From Phallusia mammillata (taxonomy: Eukaryota > Chordata > Ascidiacea > Phlebobranchia > Ascidiidae): a stretch of 64,000 bases of DNA. Location: NCBI GenBank assembly GCA_003260075.1, contig QLIY01000302.1, positions 1-64,000 on the forward strand, read 5' to 3'. The notes under the pieces were generated by a model. That model worked only from the letters and a program-made list of their open reading frames with translations. It ran no database searches and had not been told where the DNA came from. Positions within the stretch are counted from its first letter, which is position 1; the number at the start of each line of letters is the position of its first letter. A program made the translations under genes and the position numbers. This document shows, piece by piece, positions 35,194 through 48,100 of the stretch.

Positions 35194-36380
35194 CAGTTAT
35201 GGCTGACTTTCATTCAGAGTTTTGGCGTAACAGCGACATCATGAGGATGATTGTTTAAGAATTCAAGCGCTGTATCCCGAAAAGAAAAAATTCAATCGTT
35301 GCTGTTTTTAATAAATGAAATGTTTCAAACTGTTTGTGGGGTTATCTTCACTTTATTATGACAATTTGTCATTCTTTACCGCAAAATTTAAAGTAGTAGA
35401 TGATGCAAATAACACGCCCAATCAGTTTCAAACAAACTTGGAAGTGATCACTTAGCTTGGTGTCTTTCAAAAGATTCTGTTATTGACATAGTGGGTACAG
35501 GCAACCTTTAGCTCAACATTTGAAAATTTTGTTCAAATAGGTAATTTTTACACAGGATAAGTAAAGGCAAACAGAAACAAAATGACTTAAGGTGATCTGA
35601 ATAAGTCAATTTAAATCCGGTTTTTCAACTCGAAAATGTCCAATCACACTATTTTCAGTAAATGTGCTGTGTTGATGTACCTCTCCATAATCGACAGCAT
35701 GTAGAAGATATAAACTCGCGTGACCCGAAAAAGATCACGGTGTGCGGTCGACTATGTGAAATGATGTGAAACCTGCTAGAACCAGTGTTCGTTTTAACTG
35801 TAGGCAAACTACACTGTGGGAGAAGGAGGTCATTACACGCCTGGTGGTAACGCCAGACGGAGAGAAACCGCAGCGGTTCGGGTTCCACACTACAGCACAG
35901 GGACAAACCAATACGTGTGCGATAATCATATTTCGCCTGAAGGGGCTGTAGAACAGAATTGTTGTTGGCTTGGTTTTAGTTCAATAAAGGATGAGAAAGA
36001 AGTGTCAGATCGGTATTAAAATGGTCATACGCATGTCGACAGATTTATTGTCCATTTCGTGTTTAGTGATGCGATTCAACTGTAGACGAAAAACAAGCCT
36101 CCATAGAAAACGTTTTCAAGCGGGACGCTAAGTTTAAAACATTTCTATCAAGCGCCTGAGAGTAATAATGTACAGGTAAAATAGTATTTCGGTACGTTAT
36201 AACCAAAACCTGTGTTGGATAGCTGGTACCAATACGTAACTCTTACATATTTGTATTGTTTGTTACGTAAATTTTTGTGTTGTAGCAGTCCAGCAGTCGC
36301 GTTTTTATCATCTTCGGCCAGACAGCTTAGCCCCAACTTTTCTTTGACCCGGTAATTTATTTTCTGACAACTTCACTGAC
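35194..36380. other. Non-coding spacer
   Basis: After the Arf-like stop there is AATAAA at 35310-35315 in a fitting position for 3' end formation. The short frames at 35655-36019 on both strands lack splice support and similarity. The 3' part should contain the promoter and 5' UTR of the tetraspan gene at 36381. Confidence 0.5.
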
Positions 36381-38658
36381 ATGTGCAAAGCTGCGTTACC
36401 ACCGATATTCGCTGGCTTTGGGATCTTGGTTGGTTGTGGTGCGCTTGCTATTCCATTTTGGACGATAGAGGACAATGGAAACGATGTGGTCACAAAAGGC
36501 CTTTTTCAAGTTTGCCTTAACGGAGTCTGTCAGCTAAGAAATATGAACAAAGGTTTGTTGTCTTGAACATTTTATTACCAGCTTATATCCCATTTACTAC
36601 ATTTTCTAAAATTTACGCTTTTAAATTTGACATACAAATGTGCTGCTGCAATTGCACTGTTGATTAATAGTTTTTGTGGTATAATACCCAAATGTTACCG
36701 AAGGTTGAACAGGTGACTTTTATCCAAACAAAGAAACTTTTAAAAACATGCCAAAACCCATAAGTTCGGTCGATTCAAGGTTTTTTTTTAACCATTGGTT
36801 ACAATTAAGGGGTAAAAACCTGATGTTCACTTTCCGCTTCAACAAAAGTGAGAAAGCTAAGAGAGTCATGGTATGTGTAAATACAAACCCATTTTAGGGA
36901 ACATTTTGGCTCTTAAAATCAAAAATGAACATTTATGCCAAGTTTACTAAAAAAGAAAACAATGTATTTTCAAAAACAAATGTGGCAATGCTGTTTAATG
37001 TCAAAAAACGTCAGGTAGGGTCATCGATTTTGGATTTCTATAAACCTGACCTTTAAGTTGATTTACGCGGAAAGTTAGTCACCAAAAGTGACGAAAGAGA
37101 TTAAAGGTGGTAATAGCAATGATGCAGCCGGTCATTCGAATAAACGACTTTTTGCTGGAGGCAACAATTTTGAAAGGTCACGTTAAGTGTGCGTTATCGT
37201 TGGTCGTAAACTTGTCGTGTTATCTCTGAAAATCAGCTTATAAGTTTATTACGTCAGCATTGCAATAATAGGATCTATAAACAGACAAAGACAAACGTCA
37301 ACTACATGTGATATTCACAAATCAATAATATTCGCACGAATACTGACTCACTTAAAGAGAAAGGTTTTTGCCAACATTGAAAATATGAACTTACATAACT
37401 TAAATGTGTACCGCCACCAATCTTTACAAAACGCCCAAGTTGTGTAATTGTTACACAAATTGTGGTTGTTTTTGCTTGTTGAAACAGCCTGACCAAAACG
37501 CATGCTTTTGGGTCTGGTAGAGCTACTGACGCGGTGCCTCCTAGGAGATCCAAAAGTGCTTAATTTTCGATAGGTGGCGTAAAGAGCAGAATTATTTATT
37601 TAGCGGCTAAAGAGGGTTGGTTTAGGATGCAAATGTTTAAAATTTTTACATTAGTAACTAATTTTTGGGGTTAGTTTTATTGAATTTTAAATGCTAATAC
37701 CTTACCCCGACCCTAAGGCTAGATCCACACACACGCTCGCGCGCCAGCGCACAATTGGTTTGTTTCTTTATAGCCAGCGTAAAACGCCGGCGCGCGAGCT
37801 TAAGAAACAGACCAACTATGCGCTGGCGCGCGAGCGTGTGTGTGGATCTAGCCTTAGAGCCATAACCGTTAGCATTTTTTGAGATATACCGTTTCAAAAA
37901 TTAGACACTTTTGGATCTCCTAGGAGGCACCGCGTCAGTTGCTCTACCTTTGGGTCTTGGGTCGTTCTGTGTTCTGTCATATTGCAAAATAACAATAACG
38001 TTTTTGAAACAATCACAACTTATTTGTTTCAGCGGAACTGATAGCGGTAACCGTTTTGCTCACATTTGGTGTTTTCGTTGGATTGGTGGGAGTCGTTCTA
38101 AACACATCGATGCTTCTACTGAAAAGATGCCTCATGCCACAGCCATGGATTCTCGGCGCTACTTACTTGATATCTGGTACGTTGGGTTGTTAAGTAAGCC
38201 TTGAAATGCCTAGTTTAAAAGTACTGTATGCTTGACCTATTATAATATCAGAAGGGGTATTAGAGGAAAGGAGATGCACAGTACTTTCTAGCACCTAATA
38301 CATGTGAAAGTCAAATATCACCTACATTAATGCATAACTTATAATTTTCAACTCATTAATTATTTTCGCCAACGACAGCAAAACAACTTGACCAGTTGCC
38401 AATAAAGTCACATTTGTAATAAAAAATAATAGGCTTTACGTAGTAGTTTTTGTATGTGTTTCAGGCATCGTTCTTTCTGCTGCACCGTCGATGTTTATGT
38501 TTACTGTTCTCGAGGGCGCCTTTTCGTGGTCGTTTGCACTGGCCTGGTGTTCATCTGGCTTTCAATTTCTTGCTTCAACTATTGCTTGTTGCTGCACGTC
38601 AACAAGTAGCTATATTCGAGGAGAGGAGCGGTGGAGATTTGTGTCAACCCATGTTTAA
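36381..38658 (+). CDS. Claudin/PMP22-like four-span membrane protein, 169 aa
   Basis: Exons are 36381-36552, 38033-38176 and 38465-38658 (510 nt), with phase 1 at both junctions. Four hydrophobic segments are visible. The first is at about residues 7-25 (PPIFAGFGILVGCGALAI), the second at 60-80 (IAVTVLLTFGVFVGLVG). The third follows PQPWILG into the third exon, and the fourth is at about 137-150. The first extracellular loop begins PFWTI and has GLFQVC...GVCQ. This is the W-GLW-C-C arrangement of the claudin/PMP22/EMP superfamily, with Phe for the second Trp. The short tail ends FVSTHV; a Val end is compatible with a PDZ ligand. I cannot tell whether it is a junction-forming claudin or another family member. 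Confidence 0.75.
37516..37948. mobile_element. Intronic foldback element with nested inverted repeats
   Basis: The outer arms of 43 bp (37516-37558 and 37906-37948) are inverted copies with one mismatch (core GACGCGGTGCCTCCTAGGAG). Inside lies a second, perfect 39-bp inverted pair (37713-37751 and 37819-37857, core GATCCACACACACGCTCGCG). A weaker third pairing follows within it (TTGGTTTGTTTCTTTA). There is no coding frame. This is probably a MITE inside another MITE. Confidence 0.8.
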
Positions 38659-39114
38659 ATTCACTGTTACTTAGCAAAAAGCTGTGACTGTACATAGCAA
38701 ATTTTTTTACATTTTTCCTTCAGCAATCAACAATAATAACGATGATGTAACATTTCACACGCACTGAATAGGGACTTTTTGATATATCTCCTTTTTGCAA
38801 CGCGATCTTGTAACCAACACTTTAAAGTGAGACGGCTTCGTTTAAAGCTTTCGTAACTGTATTAGAATTGCCAACTTAAATGAACTCGATCAGTTAATTT
38901 TGATCTGAGTACTTTCGTATTGAGCAAAAACGTCGTTGCGCAAAACTGATTTTATTTTAAATAGCACGTGCAGCTTCATGACGAACTTAAGAAACGATGG
39001 CAGTAAAAAGCGCGTACTGCACAGTAATATACAAATAAGAACAGTTGGCAGCAACATTCAAATCATCGGACTGTATAACAAAAAACGCAGCACATAGGAA
39101 GTTTACGTGTAAAA
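38659..39114. other. Short intergenic region between convergent genes
   Basis: The plus-strand tetraspan gene and the minus-strand zinc-finger gene converge here. The 456 bp must hold both 3' UTRs. No clear AATAAA for either gene stands out, and I see no other feature. Confidence 0.5.
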
Positions 39115-42100
39115 TTATTTAGGTAAAAAGTCTTTCGAATATTTTCTTATAGAACGGCGTTTGTTGCTTAAATTTCCTCCGCTACTTCTACCGCTTAGCA
39201 CTGGTACGCTTCTTTTTGTGTGGACACTAACAGGGGGCAAAATTTTTGACAAGTCTATTTTTCGTGGCTGAGCTTTAGGTACCAAAGCCGACGATGTTTG
39301 CACTTTGAGCACAAAATCAGCTTTTATTACCACAGTGGTCGGGTTGGTCGGTGGGATATGTTTGACAACGCTAGTCTTTACTACATTAGAAGCTGCCTTG
39401 CTTGGTCCCACTTTTTTCTGTGCCACGCCTACAGACCGTGTCCTTACAATTCGTTTATTCTTGGCCCTTCTCGCACTTGCAGCGGACATTTTTCGTGAAG
39501 TTGCAATTCCAGATTTCGTTACTTTTTGCTTTTTCTTTTCGCCACGTTTCTTTATCTCTTTGTCCGCGTTGCGATCCTGCTTTACATAAGTGTGGTCTTT
39601 CACAACTGGCACAATTTCCACTTTGTTATTGGTGTTGATTTGCTTAGCGCTGCGCCGGACGTAGCTGCTGTTCGCAAGCGCCACAGTCGAACCAGATTCC
39701 TTGCTTTGCTCTCCGTCGCTTTTTATGTCCACGTTTTTACCAATGCATTCCACCGCTTCCGTTTTTTCCTTTGTTTTATCTGTTTTTACTGTGTCTTCGT
39801 CAGAGGGGGTTTCCCCGATCGGATTCTCGTCGCGTTTTGATTTGAGCAGCAAATTTTTCTCGTGGCGCAATGCACGCCTCACTTGTTGCTCGGTCTGCAG
39901 CGCCAACACTGCGTTGTGAACAGCTTCACGGTCGAGCAAAACCACAAAGTTGCATATTGGTGATTCCACCGGTTCATTTGCAGCCGGTTCATCGACTGCT
40001 TTGCACTTTTGCTCAACTTTTTTCTTTGCTTCGACAATTTTGCTTATTTCTGCAGCATGCGGCGATTTATCTAAAGGTGCCTAAAAATAAATTAAAATTC
40101 AGTATAATAACTGCATTTAAATGGTCAGCAATAAAAAACGATTTGCCGCAAAACGATAAAAAAACGATAAATAAAAACGATAAATTAGCTAGAATAAACG
40201 TAAATTCATAACTTCGTGACCGACTGATTCTGTACAACGCCTTTAAAAGGCCCGACTTACAATGAAGTCACTTAGTCACACATTTCCCTTTTTGCGGGCT
40301 AGTAACAGTATGACTGTATTTACCAGCTGTGAAAGTTTTTTTTTGTGTGGACTAAATTCAGCGGGAAAAAAAGAAAAATATAAAAAATAGACTACAATAC
40401 AAATGTGGACCCATGAGGAAAGTTGGTTAAAAACAACAGAACCTGTCTTGAAATGTGATGACTCACCTCATTGTGCTTCATCACATCATCAAGATTTTTT
40501 TCTTTATTAGTTTCGGTCGATTCTTTTTGCACGACAGATTCGGGGACTGGTGGCGGGTTGGGGGTTGATTTTTCACCTGCTTTGCTTCGTCTTCGTGGCG
40601 ATACTGCCATGGCATGTAACTTCTGACGCGATGGGGTGGCAGTCTGTGTGTTTTGTTTTATTTTTAGAGCGGTTACGTATTTTAACATTAATGGTATATA
40701 AGTTGACAAGATGGTGTACAAATCAACTGAGTTTTATGTCAGATAAACTTCGTCAATACTTTCAAACAAACACGTATCAAAAAGTGACAAGTTTTCACCT
40801 TTGGTTTTTCATTCGTGTTTTTCAAAGGCTTTGGATCAACAGGCAAGTCCTGTATTGCTTTCTCCTCAGGAACCTTTTCCAGAACATTCTGACCGTTTCC
40901 CACCAAGGTCCATTGAGTTTTCGATGCTCCATCCTGTATGTATTAAAATCACGAAACATGTTGTTTAACAGATAAATACAGTTTCAACATAAAAAACTAA
41001 ATTGCCAGGAAGTTTTTAACCTACTTACTTTACATAAGCATTAATTTTGTTACCTGTGATTTTACAGCGCGTAGTTTTAACTTTTGCACAAACTTTCGCG
41101 AGGATTCCATTACTTCGACGGGCTCTGACTTCTCTAGAGCTTTCTCCAGTGGGTCTTTGTGCGTCGATGATAGCGTAACTGGACCTTGTGTTTAATGGTC
41201 GCAAATCAAACAAAGCCAAGGCATAAATTTAAATTAAATAAAATTAAAATTTACGTACTTTCGTTTTCGCACTTTGAGGGTGCAGAATCAAGTTTGCTTA
41301 GGTTAGTTTCTCTCAGTTGGCAATCGCCTGACACTCCGCTCTCTGTCGAAAGATTCGTTTCCTTTATTCCACTTGGAGATGTTGCTGCAGAAGAAGAACA
41401 ACTCGTATTATCAAACAGTATGAGTAATTTTACAGTCTGAGAATACATTCAACTCACCCTTACTAACTAACCAATATACACACGTTTAAATAACAAATAT
41501 TAGTTTAATATATTTTTACAAACCAACCGGTGTGCTGAGGTGTGAATATTTTGCATGTATTTGATGAAAAGGTTGCTTCATCTTTAGTCGGAGAATTCAT
41601 CATGTCAACATCCTCAGTAGTTTCCTGAGCCTGGTAAATTAAAATTTTAGCTGTTTCACATAACAATATATTCAGTAAAAAACCTCATGGCCACTAATTA
41701 AGCTTTTCATTATCAACTGTTTGTAGGGCCAAAAACATGACGAAATGTTTTACATACCCTGATGTTTCCAACAGGGTCAGTAATATCTTCCTCTGATATC
41801 ATCTTGTCACCAAAGCCGTCGTCGGGCTTTTGCAAATCAAGTGAAATGTTGGATACTGATTCCTGGACACTGACTTCACTTTTTTCATTGCAATCCGTAC
41901 ACGTCTATATGTCATGTGAGAATTGTAGATTAGTACGTAAAAAAGGTAAAAAGCTGTACAAATTTAGGTCCAATATCTTATCAACTGTGGCTTATGTCAT
42001 CAGTACACTTAAATCTCATCACTCAATCACACTAAAGAGCCATACCAATACAAGAGAGACATTTGTACCTCGTTCGTAGATGTCTGCTTACCTTATTAGA

Positions 42101-45100
42101 ATGAACGAGGTCTCCATGTTTGACGTTGTTTGGGTGGTCAGTCGGTGGATCTTCCTTGGGGCTTAACGGTTGAGTGGGTTGCAGAGATTGGGGACTAGAT
42201 TTTAGTGGTGCTATTCGATCTGTCTCGTCTCCATCCCTACTTGAGTCCTCGCCATTTGTGTCGAAACCAGGCGTCATAGTAAGTTCGTTTCTGCTCGAAA
42301 CTCGCTGTCTGATGCCTGGACAGTCTTTGTTCGCACCTGAAGCAGTCACAAAATGCAACTTAAAGTCACCTTGATTGCAGCAAAGGCTACTGAGACGAGT
42401 ACTATAAGCTTAGTTTAATATAATGCGTACAATACATACACACACGCAACCTTTCTGGTTGACAATACTGAAAATGGTACATACAACTGTTTTTGTAAAT
42501 GTCGGTGAAAACAAATAATTAAATCTCTATGTATGTCTCCCGTACAAAACATTTCAACAACCTGTAGCCACTTCCTTTTCAAACATGCCAGAAACCAACT
42601 TAACGAGTGACGAAATAATGACACTTGCGTACCACGATTTGTCAAGAAATGGTTTTGTAAAAAATAGATAATTGGTTGGTTTGTGAATGTTTCCCCGCAC
42701 TTGCGTTTGGGTTGTACCTGGTAATAGTTCGATGCCATCTGATGTTGAATCATTAGATTCGTGTCGCATGTAAGTTCCATCTCTAGTTAGTAGCTGATGA
42801 TCTAAATGAATTCATGAAATTCTTATTTTAAAATACAATTAGCCCATGTTTATGACTTTTGTCTATGATTTTATCTATGATTTTTCGCTCATTACCAGAA
42901 AATCCTGCCAAGATGACAGTAAAGTTCGTTAACAGTAAATTTAATAACAGCCCTTCTACAACCTATTCAAACAAATGGTTACGAAAAATCAGTTTTATAC
43001 TCGATGCTAAATATATTTTATTTCTTAGGAACACTATACACGGACTTAAAAAGTAGTTTAATCATAAACATTACTGCCAAGGTAGTGATGTATAAAGAAT
43101 ACACGATGTATTCTTTATACACCACTACCTTGGCAGTAATGTTTATGATTAAAATATTTTATTTCGTTATCAGTTTTAAAAGCGGTTAAGTGTTTGTCGA
43201 ATCCCAGCATTTGAAATATGGAAAAAGATAAAAACTTAAAAGCAGTTGCTTTCCTTACCGTTAATATTGTGCAGTGTTGATGCCATGTTAGTAGACCTGG
43301 CCTCGTTTAAAGGGGAAGCGTCAACGAGTGGTGAATTATGCGCTACATTGACATTTCCGCGCTGAAACGTCCGCGTTTGTGAAGGATGAGTCGGGATAGA
43401 AGATAGCTGGCCTCGCTGCTGCCTTGCATCGGCGATCGCTTGCATTTTTAGCTGATACTGGGCTTTCTGAATACATCGTGTCATAACGTCACGATCCAGG
43501 TCCCACGATGTTAAACGTGACTTATTATGACGACCACTTTCCTGCTTTGATGTAGAAACTTTTGAAGTACTTCCTGGTAAGTGATTAAGACTCTCCAAAG
43601 ATGTCCGTCTTGCTGGAATTTCAACTGCAGAATGTGATACTGGTTGTTTCGGGGGTTGGTCGGTTTTGTAGATTGGATATTGAACAGATGGGCGGTGGGT
43701 GGGATACCGGGGCGGTTGTCGACCAAAATTTGAATTCAAATAGGAAGTATTCCCAGTCACGCCTTTGTTCCTCGTGGAAATAAGTTGTTCGCGAATAACG
43801 TCAACTGATGGTGGCTGATTGCTGCCACTCGGAGTAGAGACAATCGGAACAAATCCATCGTCGCTGTAACGACGTTGTTCCAAATATTGTGGCGGTTGGC
43901 GTTTCTGTTGCGGCGAGTTTTGATGCATGCGAGAGCTCATTCCTGAGTAAGGGTTAAAACGGCTATCGGACAAATGTGGACTAGCAGTGAATTGATCACC
44001 CTGGTGAGATCGCGGCCGTTGACTTCTGTTGATACGTCGAAGCGACATTGGGCGGCCGGCGGTGCCGGCACCGTCAACTTGGCGGCCTTTATGAAATTTT
44101 ACGTCGTGAAACTTTAACGGCAAATTCATCGACATTGTTGGCGCTACACAGCTTGGTGCATCCAGTTTCTGCAAAGTTTTTTGGTTTGAGGGACCAGAAA
44201 CACTCTTAAAGACCGATAGATTTTCTTGCAAGCGAGCTTGCTTGGCTGGATGCAAACAAGATGTAGATTTGGTTAGCGCAAGAGGCAAATCACTCCTTTC
44301 CAGTTCACTTGGCCCATCTTGCAACGACTCTCTTGTTTTCTTACTGAAGTCCAGTGCCCCGTTATCGGTTACAATGTAGTCATGTGTATGCTTTTTACTT
44401 GGATGTCGCAAATCTAGTGGTGAATCTGATTCCTTCGCTGTTTTTTCGCGTGGTCTCTTGCTTCCACTGCTGACTTTCAGGTTTAAGGGGTTTACGTCAG
44501 GATTGGTACATTTATAGTCTAAATTTACAGTGGGCCCTGTTGGCTCCGGGCGGGGAATGTGAGCAGTCTTGTATAGAGCGCCACGCACTTTTTCAGATAC
44601 GACAGGGCTGATATGAGGGCGGCTGTGGGACGAACGTTTTCTGTACGACGACGAAGGTTTCTGTAGAACTATTGATTGCGACGACCGTAATCCGACCTGG
44701 TGGGTGGAAGGGATGCTATGTCGCTTTGGGTGCGCAACCGTATACGTCACATCAGCATTGGCAGTGTCTCGCGTCGGTGTGGAACTGAAGGTGACAAAAT
44801 AGTTAGGGATCGCTTCAGGCATGGAATATTTTGTTTTTCGCGGGCTAATCTTGTGTGAATGTTCTTTAGGTGACATCACAGGTGCTGCTGCTTGGTAATA
44901 AGGATGAAAAGTCCTAGCTCGAATTTTTCGAACCTCTCTGGCTGTTTGCTGGCGCTGAGGGCTTCTTAGCGAGTTTGCAGCCTTGGCGATCAGCAATGAA
45001 GAAACCCCTTTTTCTGGCATAGGAAACAAATCCGATTCGTGGACAAGGTTTGGTCCACGGCTGTGAGCAGGTTCGGGAAAGGGGTCTCCTCGCTGCGATG

Positions 45101-48100
45101 GAACCGGAAGTTTTCGCTTGTTGTTGCGGCGTTGCGCGTCATCTACTGCCGTTGCTTGCTGCTTTGTTTCTCCTGTAGGCTGAGCTGACACAGTTTTCAA
45201 CGCGCTGCGAATTACAAGTACCTTTATTACAGACAAGCCCTATCTAAAATTCACTTAATTTTGCGGATACATAAGGCAACACGTTCTACACATTTTCACG
45301 CGAGTCATGTTCTGTGTACTTACTTCACAATGAAACTCCACACCAAAATTAAGAATCCATAGTAAAGCATTGTAACGAAACTTATTAATGTAAGCTTTTC
45401 GTAAACGTTTGACGTTTGCACGACTCATGAAACAACGCCTCATTTGCATCAGTATTTATACTCAGACGTCCTTGTCTTAATTTGCCTCATCACTAGCAAT
45501 GCAATCCAGTTCTTGCCTTATGTTTTTTGGCGAACAAAACAATCACTAAACGCATTGCAGGGGATAAAGCAATCATCACACAATATCTAAAACGCAACGG
45601 CCAGGAAAATCAGTCAATCAAATGCATTTCCTTTAGTGGACGACGATTTCTCGCTATAAGGCAATACTTTACAAACATTCCTTCAACTAACCATTAAAAT
45701 TACAGTCAAACATAGCTAGATATAGAATCTAATACAAAATTTAGGCCTTAAGATTAAACTTGCAAAATCCCTTCTTGAAGTATCGTTTCGCAAAATAAAT
45801 AGGCAAATGCAATAATCCTAGCCCAACAAAACAAAACAATTTTAGGCACAAACCTATCTTGACGATTTGACAGACGCTGCAGAATACTGCTGAGTTTGGA
45901 ACCATGCTGCTTGCCTCCGATTTTACGTGGTGACAGGTTCTTTGTTACCGAGACAACATTAACACTGGGTGAACTGTTTGGCAGGAAACTCGGTGTGATA
46001 GCAACTGAAGAAGAAGGTAGCTTTGAATCAATTGTAGACTCCATTGCGCCAGCAGTGATGGGGTTCATCATTGGTTGTTGATTGTCAAGCTGTTCATTTT
46101 TCTTTTCCTTTGTCTTGTGAGGTGATGCGCCTTTGTTTATCTCGTCTAAACAATATTGTGGTGTATGTAATTGGGAAATATTTCTATTGATGGATTCATA
46201 CAGGATATTAAATAAGCGTTATCAGGTTTGAAACCAGTCCTCCTCAGTGACAAGGATTGCCTTTTGAACCGAGACTATTTTTTAGTCATTTTTTTAGTCT
46301 TTGAATTTTGAGGAATAAAAGCTATTCATTCCTACTTAGAGTGGAGTAAAACCAATGGACGATAAAATCCTTGGTAAAACAGAATCAGTCGGTTTAATAA
46401 AGGAATATATATTTCGCCTATGTGGCATCATCAGTTCCTGTAATCGAAATACAAATCGATATAAAAATGCTGCTTTGAGTTTATTTTATTCATTTTAGCG
46501 TGTTTGTTTTAGCACTCATTTTTATATGGATTTGTATTTCGATTACAGGAACTGATGATGCCACATAGGCGAAATATATATTCCTTTATTAAACCGACTG
46601 ATTCTGTTTTACCAAGGATTTTATCGTCCATTGGTTTTACTCTACTCTAGTTAAAAAGGCAAACAGTGATCGTCAGGTTAAGCCATGCTGTTGATGGTTT
46701 TGATCTATTACTAAAGTTGTTATTTTTTTCCTGATTAGAGAAAACGCAAGCCCGTCACATACGAGCATTAGGAGCCGTGAGTTAACGCTCTATAACAGTG
46801 GTTCCCAACCGTATAGTCGAGGAAGAAATGCGGGTAGTTTTATCGAATGTGCTTTCACATAAAAAGGGACGTTGTGCAAGAAGCCAAGCCCACATTTCAC
46901 ACTGACTTTTGAATAAATACAATTATTTACACGCGCTATACTGTACAACTCATTCTGTGTTGTTTCATACAGTTATTTGAAATACAGAAGCCCTACAAAA
47001 TTGATCCAGTTTTGCCAGGGTGCCGCAAACTATTTATCTCTTTGATAGGGTGCCGCAAGGTCAAAAAGGTTGGGAACCACTGCTCTATAAGTTATATTTC
47101 CAACACATAAGAACGTTGAATTTCAATAAAATTACCATTGAAACTTCACATACATGAATTAGTGTTGCTCTAGATTTTAGACTTAACGTTTTATTTTTAG
47201 TATGACTTTAGCGTATAACATCCAAACGTCTTTTTTATAGTTTCATGGCATTATTAACTTCTTGAAAAACAAAATAACAGAATATGCCCTATTGTAAAAT
47301 CTACATAACGTAACAAGAACATATGTTGGGAGCAGTGCCAGCAGTTAAAGCTGCTACTTGCAATTTCATTTTGGAAATGGTTAAGGATAAGGTTTTCACC
47401 GTAAATTGTTTTCCAAAAGGTTGTTGCCAACATAATTTTACAAGATTGGAGTACAAAATTGTGTTTTAACGCTTTTCGATTTGATTGTCGAGGGCATGTA
47501 CTGTAGTGTGCTCCACAACTTACCATCTACAACTGTGAGCTTCTTATTTTCTTCATCTTTTCCTTCTTCCTCGTCTTGAATCTTGAATTTCTCCACAACC
47601 ATACTCACGGGCATAGCTGCACGCACGACCTTGAAAAGAAAATTATATATTTTACCACGTGAAGCACTTTTTGAACCAAAAGATTTTCAAAATATTTATT
47701 ATACCCGTGTGCAGAAATCACTGAGGCGTAATCACTGATACGCATCAAGGGGCAATATAAAACGGGAAACCAAACTTTAAAACAATAAGCTCATTGCCAA
47801 ACTGCACATGCGAGTCGCTTCAGTGAACCTAAACAAACCACGACGGGGATAGGCGCGATGTGCTCTTTACCTGATTTCGCTCATGTTTGAGCCTGAAGTG
47901 ACGACGCAGGTTGACTTGACTTGTGAATGACTTTGGACACTCCGTGCATTTGTGGCCGCGTCTCGGTTTTCCGTCCACTCCCAAAGTCTCGCTTGAGTTT
48001 AAAATCATCGGGTCATCCATTGACCCTTTTGCGGCTCTCTCACTGCCACGCTCTTGTGTGCTTGTCGCTCCTATGTTCCTGTTTAAACAAATATTTTCAC

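Noticed and set aside
39298-39919. Overlapping plus-strand frames of 66-104 codons
   Set aside because: They are antisense to the last exon of the zinc-finger gene, whose 322-codon minus-strand frame and phase agreement are decisive.
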